A stretch of 64,000 bases of DNA from Flagellimonas okinawensis (GTDB taxonomy: Bacteria > Bacteroidota > Bacteroidia > Flavobacteriales > Flavobacteriaceae), in the NCBI RefSeq assembly GCF_029194005.1, contig NZ_JARFVA010000002.1, forward strand, positions 372,001 through 436,000. Direction: 5' to 3'. The notes beneath the pieces were generated by a model, which saw only the letters and a list, made by a program, of their open reading frames with translations, had not been told where the DNA came from and searched no databases. Below are positions 54,140 through 63,367 of this stretch, in pieces. Within the stretch, counting starts at the first letter, position 1. Each line of letters starts with the position of its first letter. The position numbers were made by a program, and so were the translations under genes.

Positions 54140-54670
54140 TTATATGACCTCGTTTTGGGTCTCGATGCTATCTTCTGGTGTAGTTTGTTCGTCATCAAAA
54201 ACATAGGAGAACACCAAGTCTCCGATTTCCTTGATGGGTTCGTAAAAAATGGATTGTGCTTTGGTTTCCTCATTGATGAGACCTAGGGGCGATGCAAGTT
54301 TTTCAAAGAAAATTAGGAAAGCACCCAAGATCACGGCAACTTTTAGTGCTCCAAATATACCGCCAGCGATTTTGTTCAATAGTCCGAGCATGGCAAAATC
54401 GGCAATCTTGGTCAGGAATTTTCCTGCCAAGTTCACTACTATGATTATAGCAAAAAACGTAATCAAGAATGCTGCAATTTTGATGTATTGGTCACTCCAA
54501 TCAAACTGTTCGGCAAGATATTCCCCTGTGATATACGAAAAATGGATGGCACCGTATATTCCGGCAATCAATGCAATCAAAGAGGCCAATTCTACAAAAA
54601 GGCCATTTTTTAAGCCTTTGTAAAGGCCCCAGACCAAAAGAATACCGATAATAATATCCAAAAAGCTCAT
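54140..54670 (-). CDS. CvpA-family membrane protein
   Basis: The 176-residue protein has four membrane segments with the CvpA pattern (FLDIIIGILLVWGLYKGLKNG at the start; a later GGIFGALKVAVILG). Family members affect biofilm formation and envelope stress and were first linked to colicin V production. An acidic C-terminal tail is cytoplasmic. It is divergent from the small gene at 54731, with overlapping promoter elements. Confidence 0.87.
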   Translation of the reverse strand: MSFLDIIIGILLVWGLYKGLKNGLFVELASLIALIAGIYGAIHFSYITGEYLAEQFDWSDQYIKIAAFLITFFAIIIVVNLAGKFLTKIADFAMLGLLNKIAGGIFGALKVAVILGAFLIFFEKLASPLGLINEETKAQSIFYEPIKEIGDLVFSYVFDDEQTTPEDSIETQNEVI

Positions 54671-54683
54671 ACAAGGGTTTTAA

Positions 54684-54716
54684 CAAATATAGAATATTGA
54701 TTTGTACCTTTGGTAC
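54684..54716. promoter_or_regulatory. Divergent promoters of cvpA and the glpD operon, with palindrome
   Basis: TATATTTG on the minus strand (54684-54691) would serve cvpA, and TACCTTTG on the plus strand (54705-54712) the rightward genes. The latter sits inside a perfect inverted repeat, GTACC-TTT-GGTAC (54704-54716). Confidence 0.6.
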
Positions 54717-54730
54717 TCATAGCAAAACAC

Positions 54731-55087
54731 ATGTCCAGAGACGAACAATTAAAGGAAAGATGGGACTTTTTGGTGGAGAAACTATCCGCACAATTTTCGG
54801 ATGGCGACCCATTGGAATTGGATGGTATTGTTTATTTAGTTGGAGTACAGGAGCTAGGAAGTTTTCACCGAAGGTTCAAAAAAGATGAAAAGGTCAACCT
54901 AATGCATATTGCCATTTGTAGATTATTGGAACCCTATGGGTACTACGATTTTGATTTTTTCGATGATGATGGATGGCCACATTACAAAATAAAGGAACAA
55001 CTTCCCCCATTAAAGGCCGGTGAACAGACCGTATTGATGAAAGAGGCCGTGGTCAATTATTTCTTGGAAAAAGAATACATTACTTAA
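54731..55087 (+). CDS. Uncharacterised small protein before glpD
   Basis: I recognise no named family. From the ATG at 54731 it has 118 residues, is soluble and acidic, and contains FHRRFKKDEKVNLMHIAICR and a YYDFDFFDDDGWPH stretch. The next gene starts on the base after its stop codon, so they are coupled. A TTG start 21 bases upstream is inside the promoter and unlikely. Confidence 0.7.
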   Translation: MSRDEQLKERWDFLVEKLSAQFSDGDPLELDGIVYLVGVQELGSFHRRFKKDEKVNLMHIAICRLLEPYGYYDFDFFDDDGWPHYKIKEQLPPLKAGEQTVLMKEAVVNYFLEKEYIT

Positions 55088-55396
55088 ATGCAGACTGCCA
55101 AACCATACTATGCCGTAATTTTTACAAGCCTAAGAACCGATGGAGACCAGGGGTATGCTAAAATGGCGGAAGAAATGGAAACCTTGGCCAGAAAACAAGC
55201 TGGATTTTTGGATATTGAAAGTGCGAGAGAAGGGGTAGGCATCACGGTCAGTTATTGGGAAAGCTTGGAAGCCATTGCCAACTGGAAAGCCCATATGGAC
55301 CATCGCCAAGCCCAGAAAAATGGAATAAAAACCTGGTATTCCTGGTACAAGGTCAGGATTTGCAGGGTAGAACGCGAATACGAATTCAATACATAG
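55088..55396 (+). CDS. Antibiotic biosynthesis monooxygenase (ABM)-fold protein
   Basis: The 102-residue protein shows the ABM ferredoxin-like pattern: AVIFTSLRTD, MEETLARKQAGFLDIESAR-like middle (shown in part) and SYWESLEAIANWKAHMDHRQAQ. ABM proteins oxidise quinones or haem-like molecules or act as small sensors. It is squeezed between the 118-residue gene (no gap) and glpD (4 bases), so all three are one operon. Confidence 0.85.
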   Translation: MQTAKPYYAVIFTSLRTDGDQGYAKMAEEMETLARKQAGFLDIESAREGVGITVSYWESLEAIANWKAHMDHRQAQKNGIKTWYSWYKVRICRVEREYEFNT

Positions 55397-55400
55397 AAAC

Positions 55401-57068
55401 ATGAGCGAGAACATTGCTTTTTCCAACGTAGACAGAAAGAACAAACTGCAAAAAACAGTCAAGGACAGGTACGACCTTGTGATTATAGGTGGGGGAATTA
55501 CCGGTGCTGGAATTGCGTTGGATGCTTCTTCTCGCGGCATGAAGGTATTGTTGTTGGAAAAAGGAGATTTTGCTTCGGGTACCAGTAGCAAATCCACCAA
55601 ATTGATACACGGAGGACTCCGTTATTTAAAACAGTTCGATTTTTGGTTGGTGAAAGAAGTAGGTTCCGAAAGGGCCATTGTACATAAATTGGCCCCGCAT
55701 TTGGTGCTTCCAGAAAAAATGTTGCTTCCGCTTATCGAAGGCGGGTCATATGGAAAATGGCTGACGTCCATCGGACTAAAAGTGTACGATATTTTGGCAC
55801 AGGTTTCCGGGGATGACAAAAGACAGATGTTGGAGAAAAAAGAGGCGATGAAACTGGAGCCCCTCTTGCCCAAAAAGATTTTGAACGGTGCTGGCTATTA
55901 TGCAGAATACCGAACCGATGATGCCCGGTTGACCATGGAAAATCTAAAAACCAGTTTAAAATTTGGCACGGAGATATTCAACTATACCAAGGTTACCGAT
56001 TTTATTTATGAGGATGAAAAAGTAGCTGGGGTAAAGTTTACCGACGAGGTACTTGGGGACGAGTACAGTGTTTTATCAAAATATGTAATCAATGCCGCAG
56101 GGCCTTGGGTGGACGAACTTAGGAGCGTGAACCAGTCCAAAAAAGGCAAGCGATTGCATTTGACCAAGGGAGTACATTTGGTATTTCCAAAGGAAAAACT
56201 TCCCGTGAAGCAATCCGTGTATTTTGATATTCCTGATGGGCGGATGATGTTCGCCATACCCCGTGGCAAAGTCACCTACATTGGCACAACAGATACCAAT
56301 TACAATTCTGATAAGGACCATGTGACTACCGAACTTGCCGATGCCATTTATCTGATTTCGGCAGTCAACAATATGTTCCCGGACATTGAATTGGAACTGG
56401 ATGATATTGTTTCCTCTTGGGCCGGACTACGCCCATTGATTCACGAAGAGGGGAAATCAGCTTCAGAACTATCACGAAAAGATGAAATCTTCACTTCAGA
56501 TACTGGATTGGTCAGCATAGCGGGAGGAAAACTTACGGGATACCGAAAAATGGCTGAACGTGTGGTAAACCGAATCGTTAAGAAAATGGAGGAGGACCAC
56601 GATGTAAAATTGGAGCATTGTACCACGGATAAAATTCCACTTTCTGGTAACGATTTTAAAAAGTTCAAGCATGTCAAAAAATACATTGCTCAAATCCAAG
56701 AACAGCTTCAGGCAGATGGATTTGCCAAATATGATGCGTGGTATTTAGTGACCACCTACGGTAAACAAACCGAATCCATTTTGGAACTTTATGCCAAAAT
56801 AAAAGGTGACAAACCCAAAGAAAGAATGATCAGGGCAGAAGCTCAATTCGCCATTAGCCACGAAATGGCCTTGAATCCACTGGACTTTTTTATCAGAAGA
56901 ACAGGCCGATTGTATTTTGATATCGACAGTGTTCGAAAGTACAAAGCTGCTGTTTTTGAAGAGTTCCAGAATGCATACAACTATTCCACGGAAGAAATGG
57001 AGGCCTTTTCAACTGAATCGGATGACCAATTAAAGGAGCATTCTGATTTTTCTTTGGAGCGGGATTAA
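55401..57068 (+). CDS. glpD: Glycerol-3-phosphate dehydrogenase, FAD-dependent
   Basis: It oxidises glycerol-3-phosphate to dihydroxyacetone phosphate and passes electrons to the quinone pool. The FAD-binding Rossmann motif VIIGGGITGAGIALDA lies near residues 28-43, and the substrate loop GGLRYL and RTDDARLTME follow. The 555-residue length is standard. It converges on gpsA with a four-base overlap of the stop ends (57065-57068), putting opposite reactions of the same metabolite next to each other. Confidence 0.95.
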   Translation: MSENIAFSNVDRKNKLQKTVKDRYDLVIIGGGITGAGIALDASSRGMKVLLLEKGDFASGTSSKSTKLIHGGLRYLKQFDFWLVKEVGSERAIVHKLAPHLVLPEKMLLPLIEGGSYGKWLTSIGLKVYDILAQVSGDDKRQMLEKKEAMKLEPLLPKKILNGAGYYAEYRTDDARLTMENLKTSLKFGTEIFNYTKVTDFIYEDEKVAGVKFTDEVLGDEYSVLSKYVINAAGPWVDELRSVNQSKKGKRLHLTKGVHLVFPKEKLPVKQSVYFDIPDGRMMFAIPRGKVTYIGTTDTNYNSDKDHVTTELADAIYLISAVNNMFPDIELELDDIVSSWAGLRPLIHEEGKSASELSRKDEIFTSDTGLVSIAGGKLTGYRKMAERVVNRIVKKMEEDHDVKLEHCTTDKIPLSGNDFKKFKHVKKYIAQIQEQLQADGFAKYDAWYLVTTYGKQTESILELYAKIKGDKPKERMIRAEAQFAISHEMALNPLDFFIRRTGRLYFDIDSVRKYKAAVFEEFQNAYNYSTEEMEAFSTESDDQLKEHSDFSLERD

Positions 57069-58066
57069 TCCAACTTCTCCGTCAACTTTTCAAACACCTT
57101 TTTCGGGTTCTTGTTTTTATAAAGCACTTGGTACACGGCATTGATAATGGGTGTTTTGGACTTCTTCTGCAACTTCTCCATCAAGTCATGTGCACTTTGG
57201 GTCGCATAATAGCCTTCGGCTACCATGTTCATCTCCATCATCGCACTTTTAACAGTGTAGCCCTTACCAATCATATTCCCGAACATACGGTTTCTACTAA
57301 AAACGGAATAGCCCGTTACCAATAAGTCGCCTAAATATGCTGAGGCGTTTATGTTGCGCTTCATTTTGTAGACACGGTCAATAAAACGCTTCATCTCACG
57401 GATGGCGTTGCTCATCAGTACACTCTGGAAGTTGTCCCCGTAACCAAGTCCGTGGGCAATACCCGCAGCGATAGCATAAATGTTTTTTAGCATGGCGGCA
57501 TATTCCGTACCGATAATATCGTCGGAAATTTTGGTGCGTATGTAGTCGCTCTTTAAATGTTTGGCCACCATTTTGGCCTTATCAGCATCGGCACAGGCGA
57601 TGGTAAGGTAAGATAATCGCTCCAAGGCTACTTCCTCGGCATGGCAAGGTCCAGTGATTACACCAATATTCTCAAAAGGGATTTCGTATTTCTCGTTGAA
57701 ATGTTCTCCAACAATACGTCCGCTTTCGGGAACAATTCCTTTAATGGCGGAAAAAATGATTTTATCCTTCAAAGAAACCGTCAAATTCTGCAATTCCTTA
57801 TCTAAAAATGCAGATGGAATGGCGAAAATGAGCACATCGGAAGCTTCGACCACTTCATTAATGTCATGGCTCATCACCAATTGGTCCACGTCAAACTCTA
57901 CAGAACTCAAATAGTTAGGGTTGTGCCATTCTTTTTTAATGTGACGAATCGCGGAATCGCTCCGCATATACCAGTTCACCTGGTCCAAATTTTCGGTCAA
58001 CATCTTCACTATGGCGGTTCCCCAACTTCCACCTCCAAAAACTCCAAACGTAAGCTTGTCTTTCAT
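57065..58066 (-). CDS. gpsA: Glycerol-3-phosphate dehydrogenase, NAD(P)-dependent
   Basis: It makes glycerol-3-phosphate for phospholipid synthesis. The nucleotide motif GGGSWGTAI is at residues 10-18, and the catalytic Lys lies in the LKNIYAIAAGIAHGLGYG segment. It is 333 residues long. It is transcribed toward glpD, whose product runs the reverse reaction. Confidence 0.94.
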   Translation of the reverse strand: MKDKLTFGVFGGGSWGTAIVKMLTENLDQVNWYMRSDSAIRHIKKEWHNPNYLSSVEFDVDQLVMSHDINEVVEASDVLIFAIPSAFLDKELQNLTVSLKDKIIFSAIKGIVPESGRIVGEHFNEKYEIPFENIGVITGPCHAEEVALERLSYLTIACADADKAKMVAKHLKSDYIRTKISDDIIGTEYAAMLKNIYAIAAGIAHGLGYGDNFQSVLMSNAIREMKRFIDRVYKMKRNINASAYLGDLLVTGYSVFSRNRMFGNMIGKGYTVKSAMMEMNMVAEGYYATQSAHDLMEKLQKKSKTPIINAVYQVLYKNKNPKKVFEKLTEKLD

Positions 58067-58190
58067 GCATCCAAATTAGTGTGTAAAGCTAAAAAATAAA
58101 TTCATCAGCTTATTATAGTATGATTATCAAATAGTTAAAAAGTTTGGCATAGTGCTTGGTTTACGTAAAGGGAACTTTAAAACCTCGATT

Positions 58191-59111
58191 ATGAAAAATA
58201 GAAAACTACTCTTTGGAATTTTGTTCATTGGTCTATTGGCCAGTTCTTGTTACACCGAGGTTATTGTGGAAGATGATTTGATTACAGAACCACCGATCAA
58301 TACCGCCTTGGTTTTGGAATCGCACGACCTATGGTATGTGGATATCAACGAAACTCGCGGAAATGGCGAAGTTCCTTTTTTACAACGAGCATTTACCATT
58401 TCGTTCGATAGGGGAATTGTATATGCCAACAACAACCTCTCCGGCCTTGGCAAAACAGGTAATGGGTTGGGTATTGATGTGGGTGCATATGCCACCTATA
58501 GCGGTCAAGTGGAAATAGACCATGATGTTGACGGACTTTGGTTATTGGAAGTTATCGCTTTGGACTATAATTCGTTGGAAATCTACGACCCTCGTTCGGA
58601 TACTTCCTATATATTGGAGGGCTTTCAAAGAAACAACTTTGATTACGACTTCGTGTTTTACGATAACATCCACTACTTCTTGCAGGAATACCAAGTTTGG
58701 GAGAAAACCTATACCAGTGAGGTTGGTGCCCTAAACGAATTTGATGAAGAAAACTATTTGCAATTTTCTGGTGATGGAGGCGGGTATTTCAGGTCTTCTG
58801 TGGATGCGCAGGGTATTCCACTGTCCAACTTGCAGTGGGATTATGAAGGAGATTATGAAGTGTATGATGTGGCAAACGATGAAACCCTCAAAACTTTAAC
58901 GCTGGATTATGATTTCTTGGGCAATGATTATTTTGAATTGTACGTTATCAATGATAGTACTATAGAGTTGTACCATGTATCCAGCGGAACGGTTTATGAG
59001 TTTACAGGAAGAGGATACATTCAATATTTAAAATCAGGCGAGGGAACAGGTAAAAAACGTTCAAAGACCAACAACCCTGTAATGGACGTTACCCGTCAGC
59101 GAGATATGTAA
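58191..59111 (+). CDS. Uncharacterised lipoprotein
   Basis: The ATG at 58191 gives a lipoprotein signal with ASSC (Cys at about residue 20); the open frame starts 13 codons earlier but has no signal there. The mature part (306 residues in all) is acidic and rich in Tyr, Asp and Asn. It has a repeated beta-type pattern (ESHDLWYVDIN, DGLWLLEVIALDY, LQWDYEGDYEVYD), probably a lipocalin- or beta-barrel-like fold exposed in the periplasm. No family is recognised. Confidence 0.75.
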   Translation: MKNRKLLFGILFIGLLASSCYTEVIVEDDLITEPPINTALVLESHDLWYVDINETRGNGEVPFLQRAFTISFDRGIVYANNNLSGLGKTGNGLGIDVGAYATYSGQVEIDHDVDGLWLLEVIALDYNSLEIYDPRSDTSYILEGFQRNNFDYDFVFYDNIHYFLQEYQVWEKTYTSEVGALNEFDEENYLQFSGDGGGYFRSSVDAQGIPLSNLQWDYEGDYEVYDVANDETLKTLTLDYDFLGNDYFELYVINDSTIELYHVSSGTVYEFTGRGYIQYLKSGEGTGKKRSKTNNPVMDVTRQRDM

Positions 59112-59172
59112 GGAAGAACTCTATTGTTCGACCATACAAACAGTTTTTTTGGTTGGTTATTTAGTTAAGAAT

Positions 59173-59208
59173 CGCCCCGGGCAGTTAAGCTCGGGGCGGT
59201 CCTTTTTT
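59173..59208. terminator. Terminator between the lipoprotein and AraC genes
   Basis: CGCCCCG (59173-59179) pairs with CGGGGCG (59192-59198), followed by T on the plus strand. It lies between convergent genes. Confidence 0.85.
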
Positions 59209-60049
59209 AAAGGTTTCTGTTTTTGTAATCCGATGGATTTTCTCCACTTATCTTTTTGAATGTCCTATTAAAATAGGACAAGCTTTCAAACCCACATTCA
59301 TAACAAGTTTCGCCAATGTTCCTGCCCGTTAACAATAAACGTTTGGCCTGAGTGATGCGATACTGGTTCAAGAAATTGGTAAACGTACTGCCCGTGTTCT
59401 TTTTGAAATACCTGCAAAAAGCCTCTTTCCCCAAATTGATGGATGCTGCAATATCCTCCAAGGCAATTTTTCTTGAATAGTGTTCATCAATATATGAGTA
59501 CACTTTTTGCAAACGTTCCTGTTGTTTGTTGGCCTTGTCATTTATAATTGGGTTCTGGTGTAATAGGGTGTAATCATTGCTCTTTGCTAAAAGCTTGAGC
59601 AACTGTAAAATTTTAAGAAATTGTTCAAACCGGCTCATTCCTTGCAATTGCTTCATAATGGCACCCACGGTTTCTTTGGTTTCACCATAAAAAGCGATGC
59701 CGTGCTGTGACCTGTCCAATAGCTCGTACACGTCTTCCAATTCCTCGATTTCAGTGAAGACCTTCTCTTTAAACGAGGCACTGATGTGCAAAACTTCCTT
59801 GTGATATTCCGTTTTAATACCATGGTCAAAATTCAAATGGGGAATATTGGAACCTATCAAAACGAGGTCACTCCCTTTAAAATTGGAGATATGTCTCCCT
59901 ACATGACGCTTACCGTTCGCACCCTCGATATAGACCAGTTCAAACTCCGGATGAAAATGCCAAAAAAAGAGGTCGTTCAACTTGGGATTGTGCAATAAAT
60001 GGAAGGAACTCTTATCGTTGGGTTGTATGTTTTCAAGTTGAATTTTCAT
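59207..60049 (-). CDS. AraC-family regulator with cupin sensor
   Basis: The N-terminal ~110 residues form a cupin (FWHFHPEFELVYIEGANGKRHVG). The C-terminal ~95 residues are the AraC double helix-turn-helix, ending CGFESLSYFNRTFKKISG. It is divergent from the PhyH dioxygenase gene across 138 bases and is its likely regulator. The cupin type is common in sugar- and small-acid-responsive regulators. Confidence 0.9.
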   Translation of the reverse strand: MKIQLENIQPNDKSSFHLLHNPKLNDLFFWHFHPEFELVYIEGANGKRHVGRHISNFKGSDLVLIGSNIPHLNFDHGIKTEYHKEVLHISASFKEKVFTEIEELEDVYELLDRSQHGIAFYGETKETVGAIMKQLQGMSRFEQFLKILQLLKLLAKSNDYTLLHQNPIINDKANKQQERLQKVYSYIDEHYSRKIALEDIAASINLGKEAFCRYFKKNTGSTFTNFLNQYRITQAKRLLLTGRNIGETCYECGFESLSYFNRTFKKISGENPSDYKNRNL

Positions 60050-60187
60050 TGTATTGCTTAATTATTTATAAAAATAATCATTAAAAGTCAATATAATTCA
60101 AATATTGGTCAATGTTAGGGTGGAAACCGCTGAACAGCTCCCATAGTTTTGGGGTATAGATTATTAAGCTAAAAAAACAGAAATACA

Positions 60188-61153
60188 ATGCAGCAAAAAG
60201 TAGAAATGGCTAACAAGGCCCACGAAGCAATTCCTGGAAATCCATCCACGGCCACAAGCAGTAAAACAAAACTTAATGATAGATCTAATGGCAAACCACT
60301 ACGCGTGCTGTCCGAAGAGGACTGGGCGTTCTGGATTGAAAATGGATATATCGTAATCAAAAATGCCGTTCCAAAGGAACAAGCCAAAGCAACTGCCGAT
60401 TTTTTATGGGAGTTTGATGAAAAAGACCCGAACGATCCAGAGACTTGGTACATGCCACCCCGTGCAGAAATGAAAATGAAAGAACTCACGGGAACAGGAA
60501 TGGTAGAAGTATATAACAATCAACATTTATGGAACAACAGACAAACACAAAAAGTATACGAAGCCTTTGTGGACATTTGGGGAACGGAAAAGTTATGGGT
60601 AACGATAGACCGGGCCAACTTGAATATGCCGCAACGTCCGGGAGAGAACAATAAAGGGTTCATTCATTGGGACTACGATCCGGAGACAAAACCTCAAAAT
60701 GTACAGGGTGTACTCGCCCTTGCGGATCAAACCGATGAGAACATGGGCGGATTCCAATGTATACCTTGGCTATACAGAAATTATGATACTTGGAAACTGA
60801 CCCAACCCGAAGACCGCGACCATTTTCAACCCGATGTAACTGGACTGGAAGACAAAATCGTAAAAGTAAAGCTGGAAGCCGGCGACCTTTTGATTTTTAA
60901 CAGCACCCAGCCTCACGGAATCCGACCCAATAAATCTGGTGATAAGGTTCGCATAGCGCAATACATTTCCATGATGCCCGCCGAAGAGGACAATGAGGAA
61001 ATGAGACAATGGCGTATCAATTCATGGAAAAATAGGGTAGCTCCAGAAGGCTATGCTTTTCCTGGAGACCCAAGAAATTGGGAACAGACCAAATATGATA
61101 CCGCCAAATTAAGTCCGCTCGGAGAAAAGTTATTGGGGCTTACTAACTGGTAG
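60188..61153 (+). CDS. Phytanoyl-CoA dioxygenase (PhyH)-family oxygenase
   Basis: A non-haem iron, 2-oxoglutarate-dependent hydroxylase. The iron facial triad is His160 and Asp162 (FIHWDYDPE) with His243 (QPHGIRPN), and Arg255 would hold 2-oxoglutarate. The 321-residue protein has a Trp-rich N-terminal part and no signal peptide. The substrate is unknown; no ectoine or halogenase genes lie nearby. It has a divergent AraC regulator, so it is probably induced by its substrate. Confidence 0.85.
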   Translation: MQQKVEMANKAHEAIPGNPSTATSSKTKLNDRSNGKPLRVLSEEDWAFWIENGYIVIKNAVPKEQAKATADFLWEFDEKDPNDPETWYMPPRAEMKMKELTGTGMVEVYNNQHLWNNRQTQKVYEAFVDIWGTEKLWVTIDRANLNMPQRPGENNKGFIHWDYDPETKPQNVQGVLALADQTDENMGGFQCIPWLYRNYDTWKLTQPEDRDHFQPDVTGLEDKIVKVKLEAGDLLIFNSTQPHGIRPNKSGDKVRIAQYISMMPAEEDNEEMRQWRINSWKNRVAPEGYAFPGDPRNWEQTKYDTAKLSPLGEKLLGLTNW

Positions 61154-61207
61154 ATTATCAAATCCTTAAAAATTTCCGTGCGATTAGGGTTATGCATTTA
61201 ATAATGC

Positions 61208-61215
61208 TACTTTTG
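61208..61215 (+). promoter_or_regulatory. -7 box of the second SulP gene
   Basis: TACTTTTG matches TAnnTTTG and would start transcription about 14 nt before the start codon. A small hairpin GCTTC/GAAGC (61219-61223 with 61230-61234) then covers the ribosome-binding region. Confidence 0.55.
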
Positions 61216-61235
61216 CGCGCTTCAAGAAAGAAGCC

Positions 61236-62759
61236 ATGAAAAAGTATCTCAACCTTTTTGATTTTTCGCAAAAAGTAAACTATCGCACAGAAATTTTATC
61301 GGGCTTAACCGTTGCGCTTGCCCTGGTGCCCGAAGCCATAGCATTTGCCTTTATCGCAGGTCTTTCTCCATTGACCGGTTTGTATGCGGCATTTGTAATG
61401 GGGCTGGTCACTTCCATTCTGGGAGGTAGACCGGGAATGATCTCTGGAGCTACTGGAGCTGTGGCGGTTGTCATCGTTACTTTGGCGCAGCAATATGGGG
61501 TGGAATATGTTTTTGCTACAGTTATTCTTGCAGGAATTTTGCAAATGTTGGCTGGTGTACTACGTCTCGGAAAATTGATGCGTTTGGTGCCCCATCCCGT
61601 TATTTTCGGATTTGTGAACGGATTGGCGGTGATCATATTCATGTCGCAGATGAGCCAGTTCAAAACGGTAGATGGTGAATGGTTGAGTGGGAGTACACTA
61701 TATATTTTCTTGGGATTGGTACTGTTGACCATGGTGGTGATTTGGGGTCTTCCTAAATTGACCAAAGTGATTCCTGCATCTTTGGCCGCTATTCTTTTGG
61801 TGTTCGGAATCGTGTTTTTCTTTGGTTTGGACACACGGACCATTGGGGACATCGCTTCGATTCAAGGAACATTTCCTCCTTTTCATATTCCCGATCTTCC
61901 TTTTACATGGGAAACTTTGCAGATTATATTTCCGTTTGCCGCAATTATGGCGGGAGTTGGTCTTATAGAAAGTTTGTTGACCTTGAACATTGTGGATGAG
62001 ATTACCGAAACACGGGGTCGTGGTAATAAAGAGGCCGTTGCCCAAGGAACGGCGAACATTCTATCCGGATTTTTCTCAGGGATGGGTGGTTGTGCCATGA
62101 TCGGGCAGAGTTTGATCAATACCTCCAACGGTGCAAGGGCAAGACTTTCTGGAATTTTTGCCGCTTTAATGTTGTTGGTGTTTATTATGTTCGGTTCCAG
62201 CTTAATTGAGAAAGTACCCATGGCGGCACTTACAGGATTGATGATCATGGTGGCTTTGGGAACCTTTGAATGGGCTAGTTTGAAGACCTTCCGTAGAATG
62301 CCAAAATCCGATGTATTGGTGATGGTATTGGTGACCTTGGTGACCGTCTTCCTTCACAATTTAGCCTTGGCGGTATTAGTTGGAGTCATTATTTCCGCAT
62401 TGGTATTTGCTTGGGACAACGCAAAACGTATCCGTGCGAGAAAAAGCATTGATGATGAAGGCGTAAAGCATTACGAGATCTATGGTCCTTTATTCTTTGG
62501 AAGTACCACACTATTTGCCGAAAAGTTTGATGTATTGAATGATCCCGAAGAAGTGGTGATTGACTTTGCAGAAAGTAGGTTAGTGGATATGTCCGCCATT
62601 GAGGCCGTGAACAAGATTACGGAGCGTTACCGAAAAGTGGGCAAAAAAGTACACTTGAAGCATTTAAGCCGAGACTGTAGACGATTATTGGCCAATGCCG
62701 ACGATATTATCGAAGTGAACGTTTTGGAAGACCCAACCTATAAGGTTGTGGTGGATTAA
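61236..62759 (+). CDS. SulP-family anion transporter with STAS domain
   Basis: The 507-residue inner-membrane transporter has the SulP pattern VALALVPEAIAFAFIAGL and later GRPGMISGATGAVAVV, with a STAS domain at the C-terminus (about residues 410-507). It is clearly a different subfamily from the SulP protein next to carbonic anhydrase, with a stand-alone promoter and no carbonic anhydrase partner. The substrate (sulfate, bicarbonate or other anion) is not determined. Confidence 0.88.
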   Translation: MKKYLNLFDFSQKVNYRTEILSGLTVALALVPEAIAFAFIAGLSPLTGLYAAFVMGLVTSILGGRPGMISGATGAVAVVIVTLAQQYGVEYVFATVILAGILQMLAGVLRLGKLMRLVPHPVIFGFVNGLAVIIFMSQMSQFKTVDGEWLSGSTLYIFLGLVLLTMVVIWGLPKLTKVIPASLAAILLVFGIVFFFGLDTRTIGDIASIQGTFPPFHIPDLPFTWETLQIIFPFAAIMAGVGLIESLLTLNIVDEITETRGRGNKEAVAQGTANILSGFFSGMGGCAMIGQSLINTSNGARARLSGIFAALMLLVFIMFGSSLIEKVPMAALTGLMIMVALGTFEWASLKTFRRMPKSDVLVMVLVTLVTVFLHNLALAVLVGVIISALVFAWDNAKRIRARKSIDDEGVKHYEIYGPLFFGSTTLFAEKFDVLNDPEEVVIDFAESRLVDMSAIEAVNKITERYRKVGKKVHLKHLSRDCRRLLANADDIIEVNVLEDPTYKVVVD

Positions 62760-62768
62760 GATTGGATG

Positions 62769-63365
62769 TTATTCTTTGGTTTTTCCCAAGAAAACATTCA
62801 CATTGGGGTTTTGTGGATTACCACTGGCACGTCGCATCAAAACTATCTGGCCCGTATGGTGGATGCAATCCGAAATCATTCCATTGATCATGTTCCAATA
62901 GGGAAACTTTGAGGTGTTATCTCCTTGTTCAAACACAATGTTCAGTTGTTCGATTATTTCTTGGTCTTTCCCCACTACCAAATCACTCGCTTGTTTTAAA
63001 TTGTTCAAGGTCATTTTGCGTAATTCATCAAACGAATAGTCAGGTGCATTATCTGGTCGGACTATGTGTTCCCCTTTGTTGGTCATCAAAATGGATTGCG
63101 ATAAGCTATAAATATGGTTTATCGTTTGTATTGTTGTACGTCCTCCTTCCGAAGGTTGATACGATAAATCCTTATCGGTAAGTCCTTCGGTTGCCCAATA
63201 ATAACGAAAACCTAATCCGTCAATCATTCTGGAAACAATGTTTCCCGAGGCATAGTTGGAGGGATAATCAGGTATTTCTTTATAGGGTAATTCCATTTTT
63301 TGTGCTTGAATTTGGTGATTGGTCATCAAAATGAAAATGAAGGAAAAGAAGATTAGTTTTTTCAT
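62769..63365 (-). CDS. Secreted DinB-fold protein
   Basis: A signal peptide of about 21 residues precedes a four-helix DinB-type domain, with the expected metal-binding His residues in TINHIYSLS and DCIHHTGQIVLMRR. DinB-fold proteins are thiol- or metal-dependent transferases or damage-inducible proteins of mostly unknown function; the exported form is frequent in Bacteroidota. It ends 3 bases after the META-domain gene, as the second gene of a leftward pair. Confidence 0.82.
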   Translation of the reverse strand: MKKLIFFSFIFILMTNHQIQAQKMELPYKEIPDYPSNYASGNIVSRMIDGLGFRYYWATEGLTDKDLSYQPSEGGRTTIQTINHIYSLSQSILMTNKGEHIVRPDNAPDYSFDELRKMTLNNLKQASDLVVGKDQEIIEQLNIVFEQGDNTSKFPYWNMINGMISDCIHHTGQIVLMRRASGNPQNPNVNVFLGKTKE

Positions 63366-63367
63366 TA

